Both the position numbers and the translations under genes were made by a program. From Paracraurococcus lichenis (GTDB taxonomy: Bacteria > Pseudomonadota > Alphaproteobacteria > Acetobacterales > Acetobacteraceae), in assembly GCF_030657435.1 (NCBI RefSeq), contig NZ_JAUTWS010000002.1, positions 124,001-188,000 on the forward strand: 64,000 nt of DNA, in the 5' to 3' direction. The notes below the pieces were generated by a model, which saw only the letters and a list, made by a program, of their open reading frames with translations, did not search any database and was not told the DNA's origin. Shown piece after piece: positions 8,217 through 18,111 of the stretch (positions are counted from its first letter, which is position 1; each line of letters opens with the position of its first letter).

Positions 8217-9404
8217 TCAGCCGGCGCGGCGGGTATTGGCGGCGGTCTTCTGCGGCTTCGCGGCCGGCTTCTCCGCCGGCTTGGTGAAGGTCACCGCCTG
8301 GCGCTTGGCCGGCGCAGTGACGCGGCTGGTATCGCCCTGCTCCGGCCGGGCGGCGGCGCGCGCGGGCCGGGTCGTGGCCATGCGCAGCAGGGCCGGCCTG
8401 CTCTCCTGCAGGCGGAAGGCGGTGGCCTTGGGTGCCGGGGCCGCGCGGGCGGCGACGGCGCGGCCGGTGGCGCGCGCCGCGGTGCGCCAGCCGCCATGCG
8501 GGGTCGCGGCCTGGGCGCTGGCCAGCAGGCCGGGCAGGGCGCGGCGCGCCATCGGCGTCTCGGGCGTGGCAACGCCGAGGCTGGTGAAGCCCTGGTCGAG
8601 CAGCGACATCATGTGCCGGTCGCGCTCCCGCCCCGTGCGGCCGCCGAAGACGGCGGCGACCAGGCGCACGCCCTCCCGCTGCGCGGAGGCGACGAGGTTG
8701 AAACCGCTGTCGTCGACATAGCCGGTCTTGATGCCGTCGGCGCCGTCGTATTCCTGCAGCAGCCGGTTGTGGTTCCAGTGCGTCCGGCCGCGGAAGACGA
8801 AATGCGGAGTGGAGAAATAGGTGTAGCGGTCCGGGAAGTCCTTGATCAGCCGCTGGCCGAGCAGGGCCATGTCGCGCGCCGTCGAGACCTGGTCGATATC
8901 CGGCAGGCCGGAGGCGTTGCGGAAGGTGGTGTTGCGCATGCCCAAGGAGCGGGCCTTCAGCGTCATCATCTGCGCGAAGCGGTCCTCCGACCCGCCGCCG
9001 AGCAGTTCGCCGAGGGCGGCGGCGGCGTCGTTGGCGGATTTGGTGACCAGGGCGAGGATGGCTTCCTCGACCGTGAGGCTCATGCCAGGGGTCAGGCCGA
9101 GCTTCGAGGGGGCCATGGAAGCCGCCGAATAGGAGACGGGGACGGGCGTCGAGAGCTCGATCCGGTCGTCCTTCAGCGCCTCGAACGCCATGTAGAGGGT
9201 CATCATCTTGGTGAGCGAGGCGGGGTAGCGCCGCTCATCGGGATTGGCGGCGATCAGGGTATTGCCGCTGCGCGCATCCAGGACGATGGCGGCATAGCGC
9301 TCCCCGCCGATCTGAGCGAGAGCGGGGGAGGCGATCCCCAACCCAGACGCGAGCATAAGGGCGGCAACCGCCCTGGAGCGCAGGATCGCGCTGGTGCCAG
9401 ACAT
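8217..9404 (-). CDS. D-alanyl-D-alanine carboxypeptidase (penicillin-binding protein 5/6 family)
   Basis: A signal peptide (about 30 residues, ending ASPALAQ) leads to a peptidase S11 domain with all three motifs: SLTK (nucleophile serine and lysine), SAN and KTG. Such enzymes trim the terminal D-Ala of peptidoglycan stem peptides in the periplasm. After about residue 290 comes a low-complexity tail rich in Ala, Arg, Pro and Lys instead of the usual C-terminal beta domain and amphipathic anchor. The ATG at 9404 is preferred because a CAGGGGG ribosome site precedes it; the longer frame to 9461 lacks one. The gene is convergent with the cyclase gene and divergent from the phasin gene. Confidence 0.92.
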   Translation of the reverse strand: MSGTSAILRSRAVAALMLASGLGIASPALAQIGGERYAAIVLDARSGNTLIAANPDERRYPASLTKMMTLYMAFEALKDDRIELSTPVPVSYSAASMAPSKLGLTPGMSLTVEEAILALVTKSANDAAAALGELLGGGSEDRFAQMMTLKARSLGMRNTTFRNASGLPDIDQVSTARDMALLGQRLIKDFPDRYTYFSTPHFVFRGRTHWNHNRLLQEYDGADGIKTGYVDDSGFNLVASAQREGVRLVAAVFGGRTGRERDRHMMSLLDQGFTSLGVATPETPMARRALPGLLASAQAATPHGGWRTAARATGRAVAARAAPAPKATAFRLQESRPALLRMATTRPARAAARPEQGDTSRVTAPAKRQAVTFTKPAEKPAAKPQKTAANTRRAG

Positions 9405-9777
9405 GGATAGCCCCCTGATGCGCGGCACCGCCCCCCCGGCATGCCGACAAATCGACCACACGATAAGGTGTCACATGCGCGACTGTCCACCGGAATGGAA
9501 CAAGAACCTTTAGGAAGCAATAACTTGCGTTACGGTGGTGCAGTGGTGTGGCGAATCTCGCAGGCCTGGTTCGCGGCCTTGGTGGCAAGCCGCAGCGACC
9601 GGAGCAAAGGGTTGCCGACCTCTCGAAGCTGTGACCAAGAATGTTTTGCTGCAGTGCAAAATCTTTCTTGCCCGCACGAGGTCGGGAGGTTTAGAACCGC
9701 GATGTTGCAGTGCAGCAAAACGGCGCACCAATGGGGGTCCTGCCCCGGAGCGGCGCCGGTCGAAGGCGAGGCGAACC
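9405..9777. other. Divergent regulatory region between the carboxypeptidase and phasin genes
   Basis: This 373-bp region is visibly less GC-rich than the genes beside it. It must carry the promoters of both divergent genes and holds the paired TGCAGTGCA operators described separately. Open frames crossing it lack protein-family character, which supports starting the phasin gene at 9778. Confidence 0.6.
9644..9720. promoter_or_regulatory. Paired TGCAGTGCA palindromes, candidate PhaR operators
   Basis: TGCAGTGCA occurs at 9650-9658 and 9706-9714, with centres 56 bp apart. The flanks extend into a large inverted repeat: TTTTGCTGCAGTGCAA (9644-9659) against TTGCAGTGCAGCAAAA (9705-9720), 15 of 16 positions pairing. 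PhaR, the repressor of phasin genes in alphaproteobacteria, binds TGC-N3-GCA-type dyads. The position 60-130 bp before the phasin start fits that role. Binding is inferred. Confidence 0.6.
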
Positions 9778-10512
9778 GTGGCGGCGCGAAGGAGCAAGGC
9801 TGTGGCGAGCGTGACCGAGGCAAGGCCGGCCGATGCCAAGACACCGGTATCGATCGCCGCGGCCGGGGTGACCGAAGCCGAGCCGACCGTGGTCGAGGCC
9901 GCCGAGGCAGCGGTCCCGGCAGTGGCAGCGGCGGCCGTACCGGCCGTGGCGGTGACGGCCGAACCGGCCGCACCGGAGACGGCCGAACTGGCCGCACCGG
10001 AGACGGCCGAACTGGCCGCACCGGAGACGGCCGAACTGGCCGCACCGGAGACCCCGGCCATCCCGCAGGCCGGCAGCATGACCGTGACAGTTCCCGCGCG
10101 GATGCGCGAACCAGTGGAGAGAACGATGGAACAGGCGACGAAGACGGCCGAGGGGCTGTTCAAGGCGGCGGAAGAGGCGGCGGAGTTCGGCCGCGGCAAT
10201 CTCGAGGCGGTGGCGAAGGCGACCCAGGTCTATGTCGCCGGCGTGCAGGACCTCGGCAAGCAGACCTTCGCCCTGGTGCAGGGCCTGGCCGACCACACCG
10301 TCGCCGGCGCCAAGGCGCTCGGCTCGGTGAAGTCCCTCAAGGAGGCGGCCGACATCCAGGCCTCCTACGCCCGCGCCGCGATGGAGAAGTCCTTCACCGA
10401 GACGGCGAAGCTGCAGGAGGCCGCGCTGAAGCTGGCCGAGGCGTCCTTCGCCCCGATCTCCGCCCGCATGACGCTGGCGGTCGAGAAGTTCTCCAAGCCG
10501 ATCGCGGCCTGA
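9778..10512 (+). CDS. Phasin family protein (polyhydroxyalkanoate granule-associated)
   Basis: The C-terminal part (about residues 110-244) is a classic phasin domain, a helical amphipathic sequence including [14 protein letters not shown] and a stretch ending [15 protein letters not shown]. The N-terminal 100 residues are Ala/Pro/Val/Glu-rich low complexity with three exact PETAELAA repeats. Phasins coat PHA granules and control their size. The GTG at 9778 is chosen because a GAAGGCGAGG ribosome site precedes it and the candidate PhaR operators then fall upstream; ATGs at 10078 or 10126 would give a short phasin without the low-complexity arm. Confidence 0.85.
   Translation: MAARRSKAVASVTEARPADAKTPVSIAAAGVTEAEPTVVEAAEAAVPAVAAAAVPAVAVTAEPAAPETAELAAPETAELAAPETAELAAPETPAIPQAGSMTVTVPARMREPVERTMEQATKTAEGLFKAAEEAAEFGRGNLEAVAKATQVYVAGVQDLGKQTFALVQGLADHTVAGAKALGSVKSLKEAADIQASYARAAMEKSFTETAKLQEAALKLAEASFAPISARMTLAVEKFSKPIAA
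9973..10044 (+). repeat. Three exact tandem copies of a 24-bp coding repeat
   Basis: Units at 9973-9996, 9997-10020 and 10021-10044 are identical, with a partial fourth (CCGGAGACC) directly after. Each encodes PETAELAA in the phasin low-complexity arm. Because 24 is a multiple of three, copy-number change would keep the frame. Confidence 0.9.
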
Positions 10513-10578
10513 TCGGGCCGTCATCGGCCTGAGAACTGCCCCGGGCCAGAAAGGCCTGGGATGCGCCGGGCCCGGCAC

Positions 10579-10614
10579 GGGCCGCCCGCGCCTCCTTCGG
10601 GGGGCGGGCGGCCC
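10579..10614 (+). terminator. GC-rich hairpin after the phasin gene
   Basis: An 11-bp perfect stem (GGGCCGCCCGC / GCGGGCGGCCC) with a 14-nt loop lies 67 bp after the phasin stop. No T-run follows, which is common for terminators in very GC-rich genomes. Termination is inferred. Confidence 0.45.
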
Positions 10615-10801
10615 GGCCGGGCCCTTGTCGTTTCAGGCACCGCTCTTCCGCCGGCCGCGCCAGGCGCCCATATCTTCACGCGAGGCTGCGCGTAGCCCTT
10701 CACCTTGCGGCATGCGCGGCGGTATCCTTGTCCGGGGACGGGTTTCGGCCGGCCCCGGGATGCCCTCAGCCAGGCGAGCGCCCTGCCCACCAGGAATTTC
10801 G

Positions 10802-11149
10802 ATGAGCGACCAGGACAAGCGACCGAACGGAGGGAACACGCCCGGCGACACCACGCCCAATACCGGCGTGGTGGTCAAGACCCGTCCGCGCACCAAGAAG
10901 CCGGCAATGTACAAGGTGCTCATGCTGAACGACGACTACACGCCGATGGAGTTCGTCGTGCATGTCCTCGAGCGCTTCTTCCAGAAGAACCGGGAGGAGG
11001 CGACGCGCATCATGCTGCACGTGCATCGGCGCGGAGTCGGCGTCTGCGGGGTCTATACTTATGAGGTCGCCGAGACCAAGGTCACCCAGGTGATGGACCT
11101 CGCCCGCCAGAACCAGCACCCGCTGCAATGCACCATCGAGAAGGAGTGA
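10802..11149 (+). CDS. clpS: ATP-dependent Clp protease adaptor ClpS
   Basis: The 115-residue product has a disordered N-terminal arm (about 30 residues) and a ClpS core. [19 protein letters not shown] contains the acidic and hydrophobic residues that grip N-degron side chains. The central [21 protein letters not shown] is the ClpA-docking side of the fold. ClpS delivers N-end-rule substrates to ClpAP. The ATG at 10802 follows AGGAATTTC; a longer in-frame version has no family support. It lies 200 bp upstream of clpA, the usual arrangement. Confidence 0.95.
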   Translation: MSDQDKRPNGGNTPGDTTPNTGVVVKTRPRTKKPAMYKVLMLNDDYTPMEFVVHVLERFFQKNREEATRIMLHVHRRGVGVCGVYTYEVAETKVTQVMDLARQNQHPLQCTIEKE

Positions 11150-11349
11150 CCCGGGCGGTGGATGTCGTGGTGACGCAGGAATGACTCCGTCGTACCCGTC
11201 CGCCCGGGGGACACTGTCGGCGCCGGCCACCCCGCCAAACGGCGGGGATGCCCAAGGGAGCGAACGGGCCAAGATGTTCAACCGGGGAAACCCCCCGGCG
11301 CCTCCGGGCGATGTCCGGGACGTCGGTTCTCATTGGGAGCGTCTCTAGC

Positions 11350-13695
11350 ATGCTGTCACGCAACCTCGAGCAGACGCTCCATCGCGCCCTCGGCCTTGCG
11401 AATGAACGCCGGCACGAATACGCGACCCTGGAGCATCTCCTTCTCGCCCTGACCGACGACACCGATGCCTCCACCGTGCTGCGCGCCTGCGGCGTGGACA
11501 CCGAGAAGCTCAAGCGCGACCTCACCGAGTTCCTCGACAAGGACCTCGCCGGCCTGGTGACGGAGCGCGCCGGCGACCCGAAGCCGACCGCGGGCTTCCA
11601 GCGGGTGGTGCAGCGCGCGGCCATCCATGTCCAGTCCTCCGGCCGGGACGAGGTGACGGGCGCCAATGTCCTCGTCGCCCTGTTCAGCGAGCGCGAGAGC
11701 CACGCCGTCTACTTCCTGCAGTTGCAGGACATGACGCGGCTGGATGCGGTGAACTTCATCTCCCACGGCATCGCCAAGGCGCCCGGCCGCACCCAGAGCC
11801 GGCCCGTCCAGGGCACGCCCTCCACCGCCTCGAACGAGGAGCAGGAGAAGGAGGAGAAGCCCGCCCGCGGCCGCGGCCAGGACGCGCTGTCCAATTACTG
11901 CGTCAACCTCAACAAGAAGGCGCAGCAGGGCAAGATCGACCCGCTCATCGGCCGCGACCAGGAGATCGAGCGGACCATCCAGATCCTCTGCCGCCGCACC
12001 AAGAACAACCCGCTCTATGTGGGCGATCCGGGCGTCGGCAAGACCGCCATCGCGGAAGGCCTGGCCAAGCGCATCATCGAGGGCGACGTGCCCGAGGTGC
12101 TGGGCAAGTCCACGATCTACGCGCTCGACATGGGTTCGCTGCTGGCCGGCACCCGCTACCGCGGCGATTTCGAGGAGCGGCTGAAGGCCGTGGTGAACGA
12201 GCTGGAGCAGCAGCCCGGCTCCATCCTCTTCATCGACGAGATCCACACCGTGATCGGCGCCGGCGCGACCTCTGGCGGCGCGATGGATGCCTCCAACCTG
12301 CTGAAGCCGGCGCTGGCCCAGGGCACGCTGCGCTGCATCGGCAGCACCACCTACAAGGAATACCGCAACTACTTCGAGAAGGACCGGGCCCTCGTCCGCC
12401 GCTTCCAGAAGATCGACGTGAACGAGCCGAACCTCGAGGATGCGGTCAAGATCCTGCAGGGGCTGAAGACCAACTACGAGAAGCACCACAAGGTCCGCTA
12501 CACGCCGGAGGCGATCCGCGCCGCGGTCGAGCTCTCCGCCAAGTACATCCATGACCGCAAGCTGCCGGACAAGGCGATCGACGTCATCGACGAGGTCGGC
12601 GCCTCGCGCATGCTGCTGCCGGAGAACAAGCGGCGGAAGACCGTCACGCTGAAGGATGTCGAGGAGATCGTGGCGAAGATCGCCCGCATCCCACCGAAGA
12701 CCGTCAGCAACGACGACAAGGAGACGCTCAAGACCCTCGAGCGCGACCTGAAGTCGATGGTCTTCGGCCAGGAGAAGGCGATCGAGACGCTCTCGGCGGC
12801 GATCAAGCTCTCCCGCGCCGGACTGCGGGACCCGGAGAAGCCGATCGGCAACTACCTGTTCAGCGGCCCGACCGGCGTCGGCAAGACCGAGGTGGCGAAG
12901 CAGCTCGCCAAGACCCTCGGCATCGAGCTGATCCGCTTCGACATGTCGGAGTACATGGAGCGCCACTCGGTCAGCCGCCTGATCGGCGCGCCGCCGGGCT
13001 ATGTCGGCTTCGACCAGGGCGGCCTGCTGACGGATGCCATCGACCAGCACCCGCATGCCGTGCTGCTGCTCGACGAGATCGAGAAGGCGCACCAGGACCT
13101 CTACAACATCCTGCTGCAGGTCATGGACCACGGGAAGCTGACCGACCACAACGGCAAGACCGTCGATTTCCGCAACGTCATCCTGATCATGACGACGAAT
13201 GCGGGCGCGGCGGACCTGGCCAAGCCCGCCATCGGCTTCGGCCGCGAGGCGCGGGTCGGCGAGGACACGGAGGCGATCCAGCGCATGTTCACGCCGGAGT
13301 TCCGCAACCGGCTGGACGCGGTGGTGCCCTTCTCCGGCCTGACGCCGGAGATCGTCGGCCGCGTGGTCGAGAAGTTCGTCATGCAGCTCGAGGCGCAGCT
13401 CGCCGACCGCAACGTGACGATCGAGCTCTCCTCGGCCGCCAAGGAATGGCTGGCGGACAAGGGCTTCGACCCGCTCTACGGCGCGCGGCCGCTGGCCCGC
13501 GTGATCCAGGAGCACGTCAAGAAGCCGCTGGCCGAGGAGCTGCTCTTCGGCAAGCTGGTCAAGGGCGGCGCGGTGAAGGTGAACCTGAAGGACGGCGAGC
13601 TGGCCTTCGAATATGTCGAGGCGGCGCCGCCCGCCCTGCCGAAGCCCGAGGAAGGCGACGGCGAGGCGGAGAAGGAGCCCGAGGCCGTCGAGTAA
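11350..13695 (+). CDS. clpA: ATP-dependent Clp protease ATP-binding subunit ClpA
   Basis: The 781-residue product has an N-terminal Clp_N double-repeat domain (LEQTLHRAL onward) that docks ClpS. The first AAA domain has Walker A GDPGVGKT at residues 225-232. The second AAA domain has Walker A GPTGVGKT near residue 506. An IGFGRE tripeptide-loop region for ClpP contact and a D2-small domain follow. ClpA unfolds substrates and feeds them to ClpP. The ATG at 11350 gives the canonical [10 protein letters not shown] start. The acidic C-terminal tail ([15 protein letters not shown]) is longer than usual. A strong hairpin terminator follows. Confidence 0.96.
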   Translation: MLSRNLEQTLHRALGLANERRHEYATLEHLLLALTDDTDASTVLRACGVDTEKLKRDLTEFLDKDLAGLVTERAGDPKPTAGFQRVVQRAAIHVQSSGRDEVTGANVLVALFSERESHAVYFLQLQDMTRLDAVNFISHGIAKAPGRTQSRPVQGTPSTASNEEQEKEEKPARGRGQDALSNYCVNLNKKAQQGKIDPLIGRDQEIERTIQILCRRTKNNPLYVGDPGVGKTAIAEGLAKRIIEGDVPEVLGKSTIYALDMGSLLAGTRYRGDFEERLKAVVNELEQQPGSILFIDEIHTVIGAGATSGGAMDASNLLKPALAQGTLRCIGSTTYKEYRNYFEKDRALVRRFQKIDVNEPNLEDAVKILQGLKTNYEKHHKVRYTPEAIRAAVELSAKYIHDRKLPDKAIDVIDEVGASRMLLPENKRRKTVTLKDVEEIVAKIARIPPKTVSNDDKETLKTLERDLKSMVFGQEKAIETLSAAIKLSRAGLRDPEKPIGNYLFSGPTGVGKTEVAKQLAKTLGIELIRFDMSEYMERHSVSRLIGAPPGYVGFDQGGLLTDAIDQHPHAVLLLDEIEKAHQDLYNILLQVMDHGKLTDHNGKTVDFRNVILIMTTNAGAADLAKPAIGFGREARVGEDTEAIQRMFTPEFRNRLDAVVPFSGLTPEIVGRVVEKFVMQLEAQLADRNVTIELSSAAKEWLADKGFDPLYGARPLARVIQEHVKKPLAEELLFGKLVKGGAVKVNLKDGELAFEYVEAAPPALPKPEEGDGEAEKEPEAVE

Positions 13696-13722
13696 CTGAC
13701 GGTCCCGGACTGGGTTATGCAG

Positions 13723-13750
13723 GGGCGCGGGGCCATACCCCGCGCCCTTT
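13723..13750 (+). terminator. Rho-independent terminator after clpA
   Basis: A perfect 10-bp stem GGGCGCGGGG / CCCCGCGCCC with the 5-nt loop CCATA is followed by TTT. It lies 27 bp after the clpA stop and ends the clpS-clpA unit. Confidence 0.8.
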
Positions 13751-13770
13751 GCTGTTGAGGGGAGAGACGC

Positions 13771-14109
13771 ATGAGCGGCATCAAGGACTGGGGCGCCTAC
13801 AACGCCGCGGCGCGGGACCAGGGCAAGGCGCTGACCGCGCTGCATCCGGAACTGGTCAAGGGCTTCGGCGCGCTGAACCGCGGCGCGGCCAGCACGCAGC
13901 ACCTCGACGCCAAGACGCGGGAGCTGATTGCGCTGGCCGTCGCCATCACCACCCGCTGCGACGGCTGCATCGACGCGCATGTCCGCAAGGCGAAGCATGC
14001 CGGCGCGACCAGGGAGGAGATGGCCGAGGCCCTCGGCGTCTCCATTGCGCTGAATGCGGGCGCTGCCTTCACCTATGCGCTGCATGTCCTGGACGCCGCC
14101 GGGGAGTAG
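13771..14109 (+). CDS. Carboxymuconolactone decarboxylase family / AhpD-like protein
   Basis: The 112-residue all-helical protein carries the AhpD-type motif: ELIALAVAITTRCDGCIDAHVRKA, with a CxxC (CDGC) and a histidine four residues after the second cysteine. In AhpD-like proteins this site gives alkylhydroperoxidase or disulfide reductase activity; other CMD-family members act on lactones. The CxxC plus His favours the redox type. A strong GGGGAGAG ribosome site precedes the ATG. It stands alone between the clpA terminator and the helicase gene. Confidence 0.88.
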   Translation: MSGIKDWGAYNAAARDQGKALTALHPELVKGFGALNRGAASTQHLDAKTRELIALAVAITTRCDGCIDAHVRKAKHAGATREEMAEALGVSIALNAGAAFTYALHVLDAAGE

Positions 14110-14142
14110 CCGGGCGCCGCGTCCGGCGGCAGGATGCGCGGC

Positions 14143-17100
14143 ATGACCGGGACCGCCGAGGCCGCGCTGCCGCCCCTGCCGAGCGACGACGAGATCCTGC
14201 GCGGCGTCACCCGCGCCGCGCTGAAGGCCGGCTACGAATACGCCCATGCCGGCCGGGTGCGCCGCCTGACGCGCTCGGCCGACGGGCTGGTGCTGGAGGC
14301 CGAGGTCAAGGGCACGGCACGCAAGCCCTATGCGCAGCATGTCCGGCTGCGGCCCGGCAAGGCGGTGGCGACCCCCTTCCAGGGCACCTGCACCTGCCCC
14401 GTCGGCCTGAACTGCAAGCATGTCGCGGCCGTGCTGATCGCGGCGCGCGAGCAGGCGATGCCATCTCCGCCGCCGCGCCGCACCGACGCGCGCACCGCGC
14501 CCGTGCCGCCCGTGGTCATCCGCGCGCCCGCCGTCCCGCCCAGACCCGCCGAGCCCGCGCTGCCCTACCAGGTCGCGGAATGGCTCCGCCGCATCGGCGC
14601 CGAGGATGCCGAGGACCCGGAAGCCTATCCCGCCACCGTCCGCCAGCGCCTGCTCTATGTCGTCGGCCTCACCCGCCGGCCCGGCGGCCTGCCTGCGGCC
14701 GAGGTCCGGCCCATGGTCGTCAACCTGAAGAAGGATGGCAGCCTCGGCGCGATGCGCGACTTCGGCGCGCATATGAGCCATGCCGCCGCCTATCTCCGGC
14801 CCTCCGACCGGGCGATCCTCGAGCGCCTGTCGCCGCTCCGCTACGCGACGCCGGAGCGGCTGGCGCAGCACGACCTGCCCGACCTGCTGCGGCGGATGCT
14901 GGCCACCGGCCGCGCCCGCTGGCAGGACCCGCACGGCCCGGCCCTGGCCGAGGGTCCGCCGCGCCCCGGCCGGCTGGACTGGGACCTGCTGCCGGACGGC
15001 AGCCAGCGCCCGGCCCTGCGGCTGGAGGAGGGCGTGACCGGCCTCGCCCTGCCGCAGCCCTGGTACGTGGACCCGGCGGCGGGCCTGGCCGGGCCGGTCG
15101 ATCTCGGCTTGTCGCCGCATCTGGCGGGCGAGTTGCTGGCGGCGCCGCCGATCCCGGCGGAGGTCGTGCCCGTGGTGCAGGAGGCGCTGTCGAAGCGCGT
15201 CGCGGCACCCGCCGTCGCCCTGCCGGCCGCCCTGCAACCGGCCGAGCCGCTGCAGGGCCCGCCGGTGCCGCGCCTGCTCCTCACCGCCCTCGAGCTGCCG
15301 TCCCTGCCGCGCGGCCGCGGCATCTTCGGCGATAACCCCGAGGAGGACGAGGCGGTGCCGATCGCCCGCCTCGGCTTCCGCTACGGCCCGGTGGTCGTCC
15401 CCTGGGCCCGCGGCCCGCGGGGGCCGGCGACCGTGGCGCGGGAGGGCCGGCTCTACAGCCTGCGCCGCGACGAGACGGCGGAGCGCGCCGCCCTGCGCCG
15501 GCTGGAGGGCATCGGCTTCGCACCGATGGTCGGGACGACGCTCGGCCTGATCGCCCCGCAGGGCGATGCCTTCGTGCTGTCGGATGACGACTGGGAGGAG
15601 GAGGAGGCGCCCGACTGGATCTTCGTCCTCCAGGAGGAGGTGCCGGCGCTGCGCGCGGCGGGTTGGGAGGTGGAGGTCGCGCCCGACTTCCCGATCCGCC
15701 TGATCGAGCCCGAGGGGCCGCTCGAGGCACGGCTCGAGGAAGGCTCCGGCATCGACTGGCTGGACCTGCATCTCGGCGTGACGGTCGGCGGGGAGCGCAT
15801 CGACCTCGTCCCCGTGCTGGTGCGGCTGCTGCAGGCCGGCGCGGCGCTGCTGCCGGAGGACGCGGAGGCCGATACCGAGCCGCTGGTCCTGCCGCTGCCC
15901 GATGGCCGCCTGCTGCAGCTCCCGCGCGAGCAGATCCTGCCGATCCTGCGGGTGCTGGAGGAGCTGTTCGAGGAGGGCGCCTTCGATGGCGGCTCGGGCG
16001 GGCTGCGCTTCACCCGCCAGGACGCGGCGGAGCTGGCGCGGCTGGAGGCCGAATCCGGCATCGCTTGGCAGGGCGGGGAGGCGCTGCGCGCGCTCGGCGC
16101 CCAGCTCCGCGCGGCGGAGGGCCGGATCCCCGAGGCCGCGGTCCCGGCGAGCTTCCTCGGCACGCTGCGCCCCTACCAGCAGCAGGGCGTCGCCTGGCTG
16201 CAGTTCCTGCGCGCGGCCGGGCTCGGCGGCGTGCTGGCGGATGACATGGGCCTCGGCAAGACGGTGCAGACGCTGGCGCATCTGGCGATCGAGCAGGCGG
16301 CCGGCCGGCTCGACCGCCCGGCGCTGATCCTCTGCCCGACCAGCCTGGTGCCGAACTGGACGCGGGAGGCCGCGCGCTTCGCGCCGACGCTCAAGGTGCT
16401 GCCGCTGCACGGGCCGCAGCGGAAATCGCGCTTCGGCGAGATCGCGCAGCACGACCTGGTCATCAGCACCTATCCGCTGCTGGTCCGCGACCAGGAGGCG
16501 CTGACGGCGCAGGACTGGCACCTGGTGGCGCTGGACGAGGCGCAGACCATCAAGAACCCGAATGCCGAGACCACGCGCCAGGCGCTGCGGCTGCGCGCGG
16601 GGCAGCGCCTCTGCCTCTCCGGCACGCCGCTGCAGAACCATCTCGGCGAGCTCTGGTCGCTCTTCGACTTCCTCGCCCCCGGCTTCCTCGGCAGCGCCAA
16701 GGACTTCCGCGCCCGCTACCGCACGCCGATCGAGAAGCATGGCGACCCGCAGCGGCAGGCGGCGCTGCACCGGCGCATCCGTCCCTTCCTGCTGCGCCGG
16801 ACCAAGGAGGAGGTGGCGAAGGAGCTGCCGCCCAAGACCGAGATCACCGAGCCGGTGGAGATGGAGGCGCCGCAGCGCGCGGTCTACGAGGCGATCCGCC
16901 TCTCCATGCATGCGCGCGTCAAGCAGGCGATCGCGGAGAAGGGGCTGGCGCGCTCGGGCATCATCATCCTCGACGCCCTGCTCAAGCTGCGGCAGGCCTG
17001 CTGCGACCCGCGGCTGCTGAAGATGAAGTCCTCGGAGAAGGCCGGCTCGGCGAAGCTGGAGCGGCTGCTGGAATTGCTGCCCGTGCTGCTGGGGGAGGGG

Positions 17101-17556
17101 CGGCGGGTGCTGCTCTTCTCGCAGTTCACCTCCATGCTGGCCCTCATCGAGACGGCGCTCGACAAGGCCGGCATCCCGCATCTGCTGCTGACCGGCAGCA
17201 CGAAGGACCGCGCGACGCCGGTGCGCCGCTTCCAGGCGGGCGAGGTGCCGGTCTTCCTGATCAGCCTGAAGGCCGGCGGCGTCGGGCTGAACCTGACGGC
17301 AGCCGATACCGTCATCCACTACGATCCCTGGTGGAACCCGGCGGCCGAGGACCAGGCCACCGACCGCGCCCACCGCATCGGGCAGGAGAAGCCGGTCTTC
17401 GTCCACCGCCTCGTTACCCTCGGCACCATCGAGGAGAAGATGGAGGAGCTGAAGGAGAAGAAGCGCGCCCTGGTCGCCGCCGTGCTGGGCGCGGAGGAGG
17501 GCGGGGCGCTGAAGCTGACCGAGGCGGAGGTGGAGGAGCTTTTCGCCGCGGCGTGA
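14143..17556 (+). CDS. SWIM zinc-finger SNF2-family ATPase/helicase (HepA-like)
   Basis: The 1137-residue product starts with a SWIM zinc finger, CTCPVGLNCKHV (C83, C85, C91, H93). A large middle region (about 100-650) specific to bacterial SNF2 proteins follows. The SNF2 motor then shows motif I DDMGLGKT (about 701), motif II DEAQ, SGTPLQN, and helicase C with QFTSML, GGVGLNLT and RAHRIGQ. SNF2 proteins translocate on double-stranded DNA to remodel nucleoprotein or recycle RNA polymerase (RapA); the target of this subclass is unknown. The ATG at 14143 has AGGA 8 bp upstream; the ATG at 14134 lies too close to it. Confidence 0.9.
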   Translation: MTGTAEAALPPLPSDDEILRGVTRAALKAGYEYAHAGRVRRLTRSADGLVLEAEVKGTARKPYAQHVRLRPGKAVATPFQGTCTCPVGLNCKHVAAVLIAAREQAMPSPPPRRTDARTAPVPPVVIRAPAVPPRPAEPALPYQVAEWLRRIGAEDAEDPEAYPATVRQRLLYVVGLTRRPGGLPAAEVRPMVVNLKKDGSLGAMRDFGAHMSHAAAYLRPSDRAILERLSPLRYATPERLAQHDLPDLLRRMLATGRARWQDPHGPALAEGPPRPGRLDWDLLPDGSQRPALRLEEGVTGLALPQPWYVDPAAGLAGPVDLGLSPHLAGELLAAPPIPAEVVPVVQEALSKRVAAPAVALPAALQPAEPLQGPPVPRLLLTALELPSLPRGRGIFGDNPEEDEAVPIARLGFRYGPVVVPWARGPRGPATVAREGRLYSLRRDETAERAALRRLEGIGFAPMVGTTLGLIAPQGDAFVLSDDDWEEEEAPDWIFVLQEEVPALRAAGWEVEVAPDFPIRLIEPEGPLEARLEEGSGIDWLDLHLGVTVGGERIDLVPVLVRLLQAGAALLPEDAEADTEPLVLPLPDGRLLQLPREQILPILRVLEELFEEGAFDGGSGGLRFTRQDAAELARLEAESGIAWQGGEALRALGAQLRAAEGRIPEAAVPASFLGTLRPYQQQGVAWLQFLRAAGLGGVLADDMGLGKTVQTLAHLAIEQAAGRLDRPALILCPTSLVPNWTREAARFAPTLKVLPLHGPQRKSRFGEIAQHDLVISTYPLLVRDQEALTAQDWHLVALDEAQTIKNPNAETTRQALRLRAGQRLCLSGTPLQNHLGELWSLFDFLAPGFLGSAKDFRARYRTPIEKHGDPQRQAALHRRIRPFLLRRTKEEVAKELPPKTEITEPVEMEAPQRAVYEAIRLSMHARVKQAIAEKGLARSGIIILDALLKLRQACCDPRLLKMKSSEKAGSAKLERLLELLPVLLGEGRRVLLFSQFTSMLALIETALDKAGIPHLLLTGSTKDRATPVRRFQAGEVPVFLISLKAGGVGLNLTAADTVIHYDPWWNPAAEDQATDRAHRIGQEKPVFVHRLVTLGTIEEKMEELKEKKRALVAAVLGAEEGGALKLTEAEVEELFAAA

Positions 17557-17562
17557 CGGGTC

Positions 17563-18000
17563 TCAGGCCGCCCGCGGCGTCGCCAGGCTCAGCAGCAGGC
17601 TGCCGAGATCACCCTCCTGCACCGCCTCGGCGGCCTCCGCCGGCGTGAACCAGCGGCGCTCACGCTCGTCCTGCTCCGGCCAGTGGTCGAGCAGCGACTC
17701 GACTTCCAGCGCATAGACCTCGACCTCGACCGGCAGGCAGGTGCCATCGGCCAGCCGCTTGGCGTAGCCATAGCGGCCGAGCGGGACCTTGCCGATGCGG
17801 CCGCGGATGCCGGCCTCCTCGAAGGCCTCGCGCGCCGCCTGGGCGGCCGGGGTGCAGCGCTTCTCCACCCAGCCCTTCGGCAGGACCCAGCGCCGCGTCT
17901 CCCGGCTGGTCACGAGCATGACCCGGACCTCCCCGCCCTGGCGGGAGATGGGAAGCGCGGCACATTGGCGCCTGCGGCGCGAGGGGTTCCTGCCTGACAT
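17563..18000 (-). CDS. Nudix hydrolase
   Basis: The 145-residue protein contains a full Nudix box, starting GWVEKRCTP and ending REAFEEAGI, with the REx2EExG core that binds magnesium. Preceding WVLPKG is the usual lead-in strand. The family cleaves nucleoside-diphosphate-linked compounds; its closest feel is the diphosphoinositol polyphosphate/Ap4A-type subgroup, but the substrate is not readable. The gene is convergent with the helicase gene (6 bp gap). The basic N-terminal dozen residues may indicate that the true start lies slightly inside. Confidence 0.88.
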   Translation of the reverse strand: MSGRNPSRRRRQCAALPISRQGGEVRVMLVTSRETRRWVLPKGWVEKRCTPAAQAAREAFEEAGIRGRIGKVPLGRYGYAKRLADGTCLPVEVEVYALEVESLLDHWPEQDERERRWFTPAEAAEAVQEGDLGSLLLSLATPRAA

Positions 18001-18111
18001 CGCTCTCGACTGACGATCCTACCCCAATGTCATGCCCGCTTGCCGTTGCAAACGGATGAACCTTGAGTTTGTCGTTAACGTCGGTCGAAGCCAAGTCGTA
18101 CTGTTTTCAAT

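Noticed and set aside
8211..8225. GCCGGC-TCA-GCCGGC palindrome at the end of the carboxypeptidase gene
   Set aside because: The stem is only 6 bp and overlaps the stop codon. Such short GC palindromes are common here, so it was not called a terminator.
11206..11218. GGGGGACACTGTC between clpS and clpA, equal to part of the hairpin at 28039
   Set aside because: Only 13 bases are shared and the copy here lacks the second arm, so it cannot form the hairpin. It is too short to call a repeat.
11356..17406. A 2016-codon open frame on the minus strand opposite clpA and the helicase
   Set aside because: It spans two well-supported genes and their terminator, has no recognisable domain, and arises from the rarity of stop codons in GC-rich antisense DNA.
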